NCBI GenBank assembly: GCA_019454915.1
Contig: JACFNM010000249.1
Location: 1-6,101, forward strand
Length of the DNA: 6,101 bases
Source: Chitinophagaceae bacterium
GTDB lineage: Bacteria; Bacteroidota; Bacteroidia; Chitinophagales; Chitinophagaceae
Direction of reading: 5' to 3'
In this document: positions 1 to 5,770 of the stretch, piece after piece
Position numbering within the stretch: position 1 is the first letter of the stretch
Layout: each line of letters starts with the position of its first letter
Made by a program: the position numbers and the translations under genes
The notes under the pieces: model-generated
Told to the model about the DNA's origin: nothing
The model's database searches: none
The model's input: the letters and a program-made list of their open reading frames with translations, nothing else

Positions 1-708
1 GAGTGCACTCTTATTTAATCTTTCCACGTCAGCCTGCGTAATACCCCGCCCATCATGATGAAGCCGGATAAAAAAGCGGTCTTCATTGTAGTTCTGCGTA
101 ACGTGGATGAAACTGGCATTGCTATGTTTAAAAATATTATTTACCAGTTCCTGGATAATCCGGAAAACGAGTAACTCCTGTTCAGGTCTCAGTCGTTGCC
201 GGTAGTCATGAAACCGGCAACTGGCTTTAATGACGCCCGAGGCGCTTATTTTCTGGAAAAGATCGTTAACGGCAGATTCCAGTCCGAAATTTTTTAGAGT
301 AGGCGGCATTAAGCTATGGGAGATATTGCGAATCAGTTGGATGGTATCATCAATAATCTGTTTGGCATTGTAGATAGACTGTAATTGCGTGTTGATATCC
401 TGCTTTACGAGGTTTTCGTTCAAATACAACCTCGCCGTGGCGAGAAGGGGCCCGGCATCATCATGCAAATCCGCAGCTATCCGTTGTCTCTCCTCTTCCT
501 GCCAGCGGATCGAGGCGTTTAGCAGTATCTTTTGTTGTTCTTCTTCCATCTCCTTCAGCTTCAATTGATACCGGATGACGCGCCGTTGATGGAAAATGAT
601 AAACAATACCAGCCCAATGGCCAACGCCAGCATCCCTATTGTACCAAAGAACAGTACACCCGAAATGTTCATGGGGCTAGGCTGGGCTGTTACTTGCAGG
701 AATATCAT
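1..708 (-). CDS. Sensor histidine kinase, NarL/HisKA_3 type, C-terminus cut by window edge
   Basis: Membrane-anchored histidine kinase expected to autophosphorylate and pass phosphate to a NarL-type response regulator. 236 residues are visible. One hydrophobic helix spans about 17-39, followed by a charged, Gln/Glu-rich linker (about 48-60, likely coiled coil). The HisKA_3 dimerisation domain has the motif ERQRIAADLHDDAGPLLA, with phosphoacceptor His82. The HATPase domain shows an N box (E187, N190, N191, K194, H195) and a G1 box HDGRG at 218-222, where His218 sits at the position usually held by Asp. The later ATP-lid and G2 motifs lie outside the window. There is no periplasmic or PAS sensor domain. 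The start was set at ATG 708 because an in-frame TGA lies two codons upstream; Met13 (ATG 672) is an alternative. The gene lies 35 bases downstream of the seven-helix protein gene and probably shares its transcript. Family assignment is secure; the signal is unknown. Confidence 0.93.
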   Translation of the reverse strand, partial: MIFLQVTAQPSPMNISGVLFFGTIGMLALAIGLVLFIIFHQRRVIRYQLKLKEMEEEQQKILLNASIRWQEEERQRIAADLHDDAGPLLATARLYLNENLVKQDINTQLQSIYNAKQIIDDTIQLIRNISHSLMPPTLKNFGLESAVNDLFQKISASGVIKASCRFHDYRQRLRPEQELLVFRIIQELVNNIFKHSNASFIHVTQNYNEDRFFIRLHHDGRGITQADVERLNKSAL

Positions 709-743
709 TTGTCAATCAACGCACATTTTGAGGCAAAATTATA

Positions 744-1445
744 TTAGCCGGGTTTAGATGAATAATATGTCTTGGAGCTTTTAGGGTTAACAAGCATAGC
801 AACGCAAAACAACAAATTTCTGATGATATAGAGCGTAGAATGGATCAATTCATAATCATCCTTAAAACCAGGGCTGTGCAAATAAGTCTGTGCATTGATG
901 AAAGGGAAGAAAGTACCGGCAGCATAAATAATAATAGACACTACAATCCAAAATTCAGGGAAATCGTACAGGAAAGGAGAGGAAATATCTTTGACCTTTT
1001 CAAAAAGATAATAAATGCAATAAATAAAAAAAATCAGCGCGGTGAGTCCGGATGGAACAGAATCAATGGAACCACTGCTCGAAGTGATGAAGGAATAAAC
1101 CAGGTAGGCCCCAACGACAATCGTTAAATATAACATCCCCTTTTTAAAGGTCTTCGACTGAATTATCCTAAAAAAAACAGCAGAAAAGAGAATAAATTCA
1201 ACGATGGTACTTAATCTACCAGCGGCGGGGAGATATTTCCATAAGTCTTCATTGGAAAAGAGTGTAGTATTAACCAGAATACTATATAACACCAATAAAA
1301 AAACTACCCTTAATCCAAAATTTTTCCAAGATTTTCTTAAAAAAACAAAGAGGATTAAGGGTAGGAAATCTGATGCAATAGCAATATATACTAAAGTAGT
1401 TGTTATAGAGATTGTTTTTTCAAATATAACAACTAATCCTCGTAT
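744..1445 (-). CDS. Putative seven-helix membrane protein, start codon unclear
   Basis: Integral membrane protein of unknown function. It resembles hypothetical multi-pass proteins found beside short histidine kinases in Bacteroidota (recalled, not searched). Read from 1445, the 233-residue frame contains about seven hydrophobic segments: roughly 13-36, 45-64, 79-98, 104-123, 132-150, 163-185 and 201-219. No ATG, GTG or TTG occurs in frame before TTG 1295 (residue 51), which lies inside the second helix, so starting there would remove helix 1 and part of helix 2. Upstream, a GTG at 1463 directly follows the stop of the preceding gene and is in frame, but a TAA at 1448-1446 interrupts it after five codons. 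The start may therefore be ATA 1445 or another near-cognate codon, or the 5' end carries a nonsense mutation or sequencing error. The gene is visibly more AT-rich than the kinase gene 35 bases downstream. A sensor role for that kinase is inference. Confidence 0.72.
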   Translation of the reverse strand: MRGLVVIFEKTISITTTLVYIAIASDFLPLILFVFLRKSWKNFGLRVVFLLVLYSILVNTTLFSNEDLWKYLPAAGRLSTIVEFILFSAVFFRIIQSKTFKKGMLYLTIVVGAYLVYSFITSSSGSIDSVPSGLTALIFFIYCIYYLFEKVKDISSPFLYDFPEFWIVVSIIIYAAGTFFPFINAQTYLHSPGFKDDYELIHSTLYIIRNLLFCVAMLVNPKSSKTYYSSKPG

Positions 1446-1463
1446 TTAATAGAACTTACTCAC

Positions 1464-1865
1464 CTATAGGTCCCAGTCCCAGCCAATTTCGGTTTTTGGC
1501 TTTGGTTTGGGTTTGGGGTCGGGAGGTAAGAATTTGTTGGCTACGATTCCAATTGCTTTGGAAAGAGCGCCATTATCATTCACTACAGGGTACTCGAAGA
1601 TGCACTCACCGTTCTGGTTAACGCCTACCATTACATAGGTTTGTTCACCCTTGTCATTGAGCGCTTTGTAAAGGTTAATACCCACGCAGTCGGGCTGGCT
1701 AAGCACCTTTTCAATAATATGACGACCTACAAAATGCGGCCGTTTGTCTCCAAATTGGTCATAATAATCCCTGACCATTTGAGAGCCCTTTTCATAGCCA
1801 ATGTCTTCGCCTACGAATTCATTGACCATTGGTTCCTCCTTTAGAAGAACGTCGTTTTTTGTCAT
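1464..1865 (-). CDS. Small conserved hypothetical protein with Pro-Lys tail
   Basis: A 133-residue soluble protein with no signal peptide or membrane segment. I recognise the pattern from hypothetical proteins in Bacteroidota (VNEFVGE, GYEKG, then CVGINLYKA and a YVMVGVN strand), but know of no function. Residues 14-110 look like one compact alpha/beta domain. Residues 115-124 are PDPKPKPKPK, followed by an acidic, Trp-containing end (WDWDL). The start may be ATG 1865, or Met13 at 1829. An unusually strong Shine-Dalgarno-like AAAGGAGG lies five bases before the latter, although it also encodes Lys-Glu-Glu in the longer frame. First gene of the probable minus-strand operon with the membrane protein and histidine kinase, so possibly an accessory part of that signalling module (inference). 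Confidence 0.82.
   Translation of the reverse strand: MTKNDVLLKEEPMVNEFVGEDIGYEKGSQMVRDYYDQFGDKRPHFVGRHIIEKVLSQPDCVGINLYKALNDKGEQTYVMVGVNQNGECIFEYPVVNDNGALSKAIGIVANKFLPPDPKPKPKPKTEIGWDWDL
1494..1523 (-). repeat. Degenerate hexanucleotide repeat encoding Pro-Lys dipeptides
   Basis: Four or five imperfect 6-base units (plus strand TTTGGC, TTTGGT, TTGGGT, TTGGGG, then TCGGG) encode PDPKPKPKPK near the end of the small hypothetical protein. The third-position variation suggests the dipeptide repeat is kept at protein level. Slippage-driven length variation between strains is possible but cannot be seen from one sequence. Confidence 0.6.
1827..1840 (-). promoter_or_regulatory. Strong ribosome binding site before internal Met13
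   Basis: On the minus strand AAAGGAGG stands five bases before ATG 1829. This is a near-perfect Shine-Dalgarno sequence in a window where other genes show weak ones or none. It favours 1829 as the true or a second start of the small hypothetical protein. It could instead be an accident of the Lys-Glu-Glu codons of the longer form. Confidence 0.4.
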
Positions 1866-1904
1866 AGTTGTAAAGTTTTGTGGTTAATGAGAATAGATAT
1901 AAGT

Positions 1905-1936
1905 CAAATATGTATTCTAATCATTGGAATACCAAG
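1905..1936 (-). promoter_or_regulatory. Possible Bacteroidota-type promoter for the minus-strand operon
   Basis: On the minus strand CATATTTG (1912-1905) matches the Bacteroidota -7 consensus TAnnTTTG except at one position. A CTTG (1936-1933) lies 20 bases upstream, where TTTG is expected. Transcription would begin about 35 bases before ATG 1865. Both elements are imperfect, so this is tentative. Confidence 0.3.
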
Positions 1937-1948
1937 GGGTTATAAAAG

Positions 1949-1969
1949 GTCAAAAAAGTCGTTTTTGAC
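1949..1969. repeat. Perfect 8-bp inverted repeat, GTCAAAAA / TTTTTGAC
   Basis: Arms GTCAAAAA (1949-1956) and TTTTTGAC (1962-1969) flank the five bases AGTCG. The right arm also forms the centre of a second overlapping palindrome, TTTTTGACAAAAA (1962-1974). It lies just upstream of the possible promoter of the minus-strand operon, so it could be an operator or a -33-region element. It lacks a GC-rich stem and is a poor terminator candidate. Confidence 0.5.
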
Positions 1970-2159
1970 AAAAACACTTACTGGTATTGAACTTGAGATA
2001 ATTTTTTTTCCGGAAAATTAGGGAAAATTGCGTAGTTATACTCTATAATATGCGTATTTTTACTAAGTATAAAACCGGATAAACCAGTCTTATATTTGTA
2101 TTTGTTAGCCTTTTTTAATAGGTTTTCATTTACTGATTGGTAAAAGAAGTAAATCGCCA

Positions 2160-2264
2160 ATGATTTACCACAGGGATAGCTGGTGCGAGCAGGGTACGAA
2201 TTTGGCTTACAGGCATAAAGGATTTAAAACGGGGCTGAAGGCGCTAATTGAAAAGAAAAACTGA
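2160..2264 (+). other. Short open frame, possible small gene or gene remnant
   Basis: ATG 2160 opens a 34-codon frame ending in TGA 2262-2264. The same frame is open upstream back to a TAG just before about base 2109. The peptide has a balanced, protein-like composition (for example DSWCEQGTNLAYRHKGF and KALIEKKN), unlike the low-complexity peptides of the surrounding AT-rich DNA. No ribosome binding site is evident and I recognise no family. It may be the C-terminal stub of a decayed gene, a genuine small protein, or chance. Confidence 0.18.
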
Positions 2265-2469
2265 TTGACATTGGATTTTGCGGTATGTAGCCTTTCGGAG
2301 ATATCGGAATTCATCATTGAAGCTGCTGAATCCCTCCAATCCATTTTATCAGGACAAAGTTAGCCCTGCCCGCTTGCGAAAACAAGAGGAAAAACACCCG
2401 TTTTTGCCTTTCAGTAATTACGGTAGAATATGTGAGTATTCCGGATAAGTGTACCGGTATATGAAACCG

Positions 2470-2500
2470 AAATACGTATTTACACGTAGTAAAATTACTA
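2470..2500. promoter_or_regulatory. Two adjacent palindromes upstream of first response regulator
   Basis: AAATACGTATTT (2470-2481) is a perfect 12-base palindrome. Five bases later, TAGTAA (2487-2492) and TTACTA (2495-2500) form 6-base arms around AA. They lie 90-120 bases before ATG 2591, which suits operator sites for a dimeric regulator, perhaps one of the two NarL-type proteins encoded downstream. AT-rich DNA produces such repeats fairly often, so function is unproven. Confidence 0.4.
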
Positions 2501-2590
2501 TTATATATTAAGCGAGGTTTACGAAGTTTGTAAGTAATATAATTCAGAATCAGTCGTTAATAAAATTAGGTGTGAACAATTTAATATCCG

Positions 2591-3256
2591 ATGGCAGCAA
2601 CCAATAACTACGAAATTAAGGTAGCAATTGCCGATGACCACAAGATTTTCAGAGACGGAATAAAAATGGCCATGCATGGCAAGGATTATCTTAAGATAAT
2701 ATGGGAAGCAGAAGACGGTAAAGATTTAATGCATAAAATAAAAATTAAACTGCCTGATGTGTTGTTGATGGATATCCGGATGCCGGAAATGGACGGAGTA
2801 AATGCCATTTCGCTGATCCGGAAAGAATACGAGTCCATAAAAATCATTGTCCTTACCATGTATGACGACCAGGAAATGATTTCGAAAATGATGGAGATGG
2901 GGGCAAATGCGTACCTGACGAAGACCACGGATCCGGAAGAGATTTATAATGCTATACTGACTTGCATGAATGACGATTTCTACTTCAATGACCTGGTCAA
3001 TAATGCCGTGTTGTTAAAACTGCAGCATAAAAAGCAGGTAAAACAATACTATCCTAACCCGGTTAAATTTAATGAAAAGGAACTTCGTATTTTAAAACTT
3101 ATCGCTGAGGATAAAACAACCGAAGAGATATCGAAAGAAGTTTATCTAAGTCCACGTACCATTGAAACGGTACGGCAAAATATGAAAATGAAGGTAGGGG
3201 CCCGGACAATTGCGGGCCTGGTAATGTACGGTATGCGTAATAAACTTATAGACTAA
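2591..3256 (+). CDS. Response regulator, NarL/FixJ family (first of tandem pair)
   Basis: Cytoplasmic two-component transcription factor of 221 residues, a normal full length for the family. The receiver domain spans about 8-126: acidic pocket Asp15 and Asp16, phosphoacceptor Asp61 in LMDIRMPEMDG, Thr89, and Lys111 in the AYLTK loop. After a linker, a LuxR/GerE-type helix-turn-helix occupies about 160-221, with recognition region LSPRTIETVRQNMKMKVG. All residues needed for phosphorylation are present, so it should be switchable. The kinase donor is most likely the NarL-type kinase at the left end of the window, divergently transcribed, since HisKA_3 kinases normally pair with NarL-type regulators (inference). 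The start ATG 2591 has no clear Shine-Dalgarno. It lies 61 bases ahead of a paralogue with which it may be co-transcribed. Target genes are unknown; autoregulation is possible given the palindromes upstream. Confidence 0.95.
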   Translation: MAATNNYEIKVAIADDHKIFRDGIKMAMHGKDYLKIIWEAEDGKDLMHKIKIKLPDVLLMDIRMPEMDGVNAISLIRKEYESIKIIVLTMYDDQEMISKMMEMGANAYLTKTTDPEEIYNAILTCMNDDFYFNDLVNNAVLLKLQHKKQVKQYYPNPVKFNEKELRILKLIAEDKTTEEISKEVYLSPRTIETVRQNMKMKVGARTIAGLVMYGMRNKLID

Positions 3257-3275
3257 ATAAAATCAAAATAGCCGG

Positions 3276-3295
3276 TTACATATATCCATATGTAA
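3276..3295. promoter_or_regulatory. Perfect inverted repeat TTACATAT / ATATGTAA between regulator genes
   Basis: Arms of eight bases (3276-3283 and 3288-3295) flank ATCC, 22 bases before the start of the second response regulator. Possible roles are a dimer-binding operator or an AT-rich mRNA hairpin between the two coding regions. There is no GC-rich stem or following U tract, so a classical terminator is unlikely. Confidence 0.45.
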
Positions 3296-3317
3296 TTAAA
3301 GAAAAAGGAATATTCTA

Positions 3318-3992
3318 ATGAAAACCCTGAGTTCCGACGATATTATACAAGTGGTGATAGCCGATGATCACGCTCTGTTCAGAGCAGGGGTCAAAACGGC
3401 GCTGAGCTTAAAGAAAGACGTACGCGTAATTGGAGAAGCGGAAAACGGACAACAACTCCTGCACCTCCTCAAACATCTTACACCCGATATTATTTTACTC
3501 GATATCCAGATGCCCATTATGGACGGAATTTCGGCCCTTCCCGAGATAAAAAAGCTGTATCCGGATATTAAAATCATTATGCTTACTATGCATAATGACC
3601 ATTCAATGATCTCAAGACTAATGGAATTAGGCGCCAATGCCTATCTCACCAAGAATTCCGATTCGGAAGTCATTTATGAGGCCATCCACACCTGCTATTA
3701 CAATGAGTATTTTTTCAATGATCTCACCAACAAAGCGTTGCTGGACGGACTTCGGACAAGAAGAGGAGCCGACTCCAATGCGAACTCTTCCGTAAAACTG
3801 AACGAAAAGGAAAAGCACATTTTAAAACTAATGTGCGAAGAAAAAAGCACGAAAGAGATCGCAGATTTGGTTTCGTTAAGTCCCCGGACTGTGGAAGCCA
3901 TCCGCGATAAGCTCAAATCAAAAACGGGTGTGAAGTCACTCGCCGGTTTGATTATGTATGCCGTTAAATCAGGTATCATAGATAATAAGTAA
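3318..3992 (+). CDS. Response regulator, NarL/FixJ family (second of tandem pair)
   Basis: Two-component DNA-binding regulator of 224 residues. The receiver domain spans about 10-127 with Asp16 and Asp17, phosphoacceptor Asp62 in LLDIQMPIMDG, Thr90 and Lys112. The LuxR-type helix-turn-helix spans about 161-222 and includes LSPRTVEAIRDKLKSKTG. By eye about half of its residues match the upstream regulator, including the unusual MISxxMExGANAYLTK and FNDL stretches, so the pair arose by duplication. Differences in the recognition helix (TVEAIRDKLK against TIETVRQNMK) suggest the two may bind different or only partly overlapping sites. The start ATG 3318 is preceded by AAGGAA at 3305-3310, a modest ribosome binding site. 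Likely partner kinase: the divergent kinase at the left end (inference). Either regulator might instead answer to an unlinked kinase. Confidence 0.95.
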   Translation: MKTLSSDDIIQVVIADDHALFRAGVKTALSLKKDVRVIGEAENGQQLLHLLKHLTPDIILLDIQMPIMDGISALPEIKKLYPDIKIIMLTMHNDHSMISRLMELGANAYLTKNSDSEVIYEAIHTCYYNEYFFNDLTNKALLDGLRTRRGADSNANSSVKLNEKEKHILKLMCEEKSTKEIADLVSLSPRTVEAIRDKLKSKTGVKSLAGLIMYAVKSGIIDNK

Positions 3993-4039
3993 CTTTAGAC
4001 TGTTCATCTTCGATAGGTCAAGACTATAAATTAGTATTC

Positions 4040-4885
4040 ATGCCGGGTTATTTTATGCATAACGGACAGCTCTTCCGCGAAGGAAAAGCGTTGATTTCTC
4101 CCGATAACCGGTCATTTCGTTATGGAGACGGGCTGTTTGAAACCATGCGGGTCATCCGGGGTAACATTCTTCTCAAGGATTTTCATTTTGAAAGATTATT
4201 GCAGGGCATGAAATTATTGCAATTTGACATCCCTGATTTTTTTACCGCCACTCATCTCGAAGAGGACATTCTGTCCGTATGTCATAAAAACAGAATTGAA
4301 GAAAAAGCCGTTGCCCGGCTGGTAATTTTCAGAAGTGACGGCGGGTTATACGACCTGGAAGATATGCGACCCAACTACATCATCCAAAGCATGCCTTTGC
4401 AGCGGTATAATGTAAACCTGGCAACCAATGAAGGCTTGTCTGTTGATATTTATCCTGATGCTTCAAAAGCCTGTAATATCTTCTCCGGGATCAAATCCAA
4501 TAATCACCTGCTATATGTGATGGCTGCTATCTATGCGAGAGAAAACGGGCTGAATGATTGTCTGATTCTTAATCAATACGGAAGAATAGCAGATGGAACA
4601 ATCGCCAATGTCTTTTGGATTAAAGACGGAACTGTTTTCACCCCTCCGCTGGACGAGGGTTGCGTTGCCGGCGTAACCCGGAAATTCATTTTACAACAAT
4701 TACCCACAGCCGGATACCGCGTAAAGGAATCCCTCTTAACCGCCGATACCTTGTTGGAGGCGGACGAAGTTTTTTTGACAAACGCGGTCCGGGGAATACG
4801 GAGCGTTGCAAAGTTCAGAAGCCGAAATTATCTTTCCAGGCTCACAAAAGAAATTCACGCCTTTTTATCGGACAAATGGAAATAA
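4040..4885 (+). CDS. Class IV PLP-dependent aminotransferase / aminodeoxychorismate lyase-like
   Basis: Cytoplasmic fold-type IV PLP enzyme of 281 residues, normal length. The family includes branched-chain and D-amino-acid aminotransferases and 4-amino-4-deoxychorismate lyase (PabC), and the exact reaction cannot be fixed from sequence alone. Landmarks: RYGDGLFETMRV (27-38), the probable PLP-binding Lys152 in SGIKSNNHLLY, the cofactor segment GRIADGTIANVFW (181-193), and PPLDEGCVAGVTR (202-214). In the segment usually reading ExxxSN, this protein has Asp185 and Ala189 instead of Glu and Ser. ATG 4040 fits the usual N-terminus; Met6 is unlikely. It begins 47 bases after the second response regulator on the same strand and may be read from that transcript, but a separate promoter is equally possible. 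It converges with the PnuC-like gene, with only 16 bases between stops. Confidence 0.9.
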   Translation: MPGYFMHNGQLFREGKALISPDNRSFRYGDGLFETMRVIRGNILLKDFHFERLLQGMKLLQFDIPDFFTATHLEEDILSVCHKNRIEEKAVARLVIFRSDGGLYDLEDMRPNYIIQSMPLQRYNVNLATNEGLSVDIYPDASKACNIFSGIKSNNHLLYVMAAIYARENGLNDCLILNQYGRIADGTIANVFWIKDGTVFTPPLDEGCVAGVTRKFILQQLPTAGYRVKESLLTADTLLEADEVFLTNAVRGIRSVAKFRSRNYLSRLTKEIHAFLSDKWK

Positions 4886-4901
4886 ATGAACCGGGCCAGG
4901 T

Positions 4902-5576
4902 TTACACAGCAGTAGTGTGACGCCGGTATCCTCTATATTCTGTGATCCATTTCCATAGCCCGAATAAAGCTATCATCGTAAAAATCAAGTATTCAAAACT
5001 ATAGAATCTCACGCCTTTCTTATAATACAGGATGGTGGCCGTTATATCTACGACAATCCAAACCACCCAGCATTCTATTTTTTTCTGAATGGCTAAAAAA
5101 GTAGCTACAATACTCATCACCAGGATAAAAGAATCCACGTATGGATACGCGCTGGGTAATGCAAATACATCGGGGAACCAACGATGAAGATTGGCAGCAA
5201 ACCTTCCTGTTAAGAAAGTAAATATCACGGCAATGAGCACGATCAGGAGGGTTTGATTCCTTTTCATAAGGCTTACCCTTAGTTCCCTTTTGTTGCCCTC
5301 CTCCTCCGGTTTAGGGTGCGTCCATCGCCACCAACCCAATATATTGGTTATGAAAAAAAATACTTGCAAAAACATATCCGGGTAAAGCTGTATTTGGTAA
5401 TACAGGATGAACGCGAATACAATATTCAGGATGCCAATCACCCATCCCCAGATAATTGCCCTTGCCGTTAACCATACCGCTATCAATCCAAATACAACGC
5501 CAAAAAACTCGACATAGCTCATGGAATACCCGAGCCAGTGAAAAAATTCCGTATTGACGTCAAAAAAATATTTCAC
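4902..5576 (-). CDS. pnuC: PnuC-family transporter (nicotinamide riboside or related vitamin)
   Basis: Inner-membrane facilitator of the PnuC family, which imports nicotinamide riboside for NAD synthesis; relatives carry thiamine (PnuT) or riboflavin. The 224 residues have about seven hydrophobic helices. Family landmarks are WGWVIGILN (43-51), YQIQLYPDMFLQ (60-71), GWWRW (81-85), DSFILVMSIVATFL (148-161), and ECWVVWIVVDI (168-178) followed by paired Tyr. The start is taken as GTG 5576: no in-frame ATG occurs until Met19, which would remove a segment normally present in Bacteroidota members. No adjacent thiamine, riboflavin or NAD gene and no recognisable TPP or FMN riboswitch is visible in the 194-base upstream gap, so the substrate stays open, with nicotinamide riboside as default. 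It is divergent from the pterin synthase gene and converges with the aminotransferase. Confidence 0.9.
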   Translation of the reverse strand: MKYFFDVNTEFFHWLGYSMSYVEFFGVVFGLIAVWLTARAIIWGWVIGILNIVFAFILYYQIQLYPDMFLQVFFFITNILGWWRWTHPKPEEEGNKRELRVSLMKRNQTLLIVLIAVIFTFLTGRFAANLHRWFPDVFALPSAYPYVDSFILVMSIVATFLAIQKKIECWVVWIVVDITATILYYKKGVRFYSFEYLIFTMIALFGLWKWITEYRGYRRHTTAV

Positions 5577-5708
5577 AAAACAACTTTTCCGGTTAAACAG
5601 GGGTTAAAAAGACCCGACCTGTTTCCACCGGACGCAAATGTCTGCATTTCCACAGAATATAATAACCCATCATTAGTTTTTGACAACCAAAACACTCCTT
5701 CCCATTTA

Positions 5709-5743
5709 GTTGTCTTTTCATTAGAATGATATGCGTATTTTTG
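5709..5743 (+). promoter_or_regulatory. Probable Bacteroidota-type promoter for the pterin synthase gene
   Basis: TATTTTTG (5736-5743) matches the Bacteroidota -7 consensus TAnnTTTG exactly. GTTG (5709-5712) lies 23 bases upstream as a loose -33 element. Transcription would start about 20 bases before ATG 5771, giving a short leader. The -7 match is good; the -33 match and spacing are weaker. Confidence 0.45.
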
Positions 5744-5770
5744 ACAGGAACGGATAATAGTTATGAAGTT

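Larger units (their letters stand above)
1866..2590. other. Long intergenic control region between divergent signalling genes
   Basis: About 725 AT-rich bases between the minus-strand kinase operon and the plus-strand regulator genes. No open frame here has convincing coding character. The left end must hold the operon promoter and the right end that of the first response regulator. Visible structure: inverted repeats at 1949-1969, 2390-2405, 2470-2481 and 2487-2500, and a short plus-strand frame with a protein-like look ending at 2264. The rest shows nothing I can name. No tRNA or rRNA was recognised. Confidence 0.6.

Noticed and set aside
840..1449. Plus-strand frames of 95 and 81 codons opposite the membrane protein gene
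   Set aside because: They lie antisense to a frame with seven clear hydrophobic helices and show no protein-like pattern themselves.
1978..2160. Minus-strand 60-codon frame starting at a TTG, in the intergenic region
   Set aside because: No ATG or ribosome binding site, a low-complexity Lys/Asn/Tyr-rich peptide as expected from AT-rich DNA, no recognisable motif, and overlap with other weak structure.
2390..2405. AAAAAC-ACCC-GTTTTT as a terminator
   Set aside because: Weak A/T stem of six pairs, no U tract beyond the stem, and no gene ending nearby.
5577..5720. TPP or FMN riboswitch before the PnuC-family gene
   Set aside because: I could not find the conserved core sequences of either riboswitch on the minus strand in this gap.
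5677..5746. Repeated TTTTTGACA as an intergenic regulatory box (also at 1962)
   Set aside because: The same 9-mer occurs inside the aminotransferase gene near 4774, so it is not specific to intergenic DNA.
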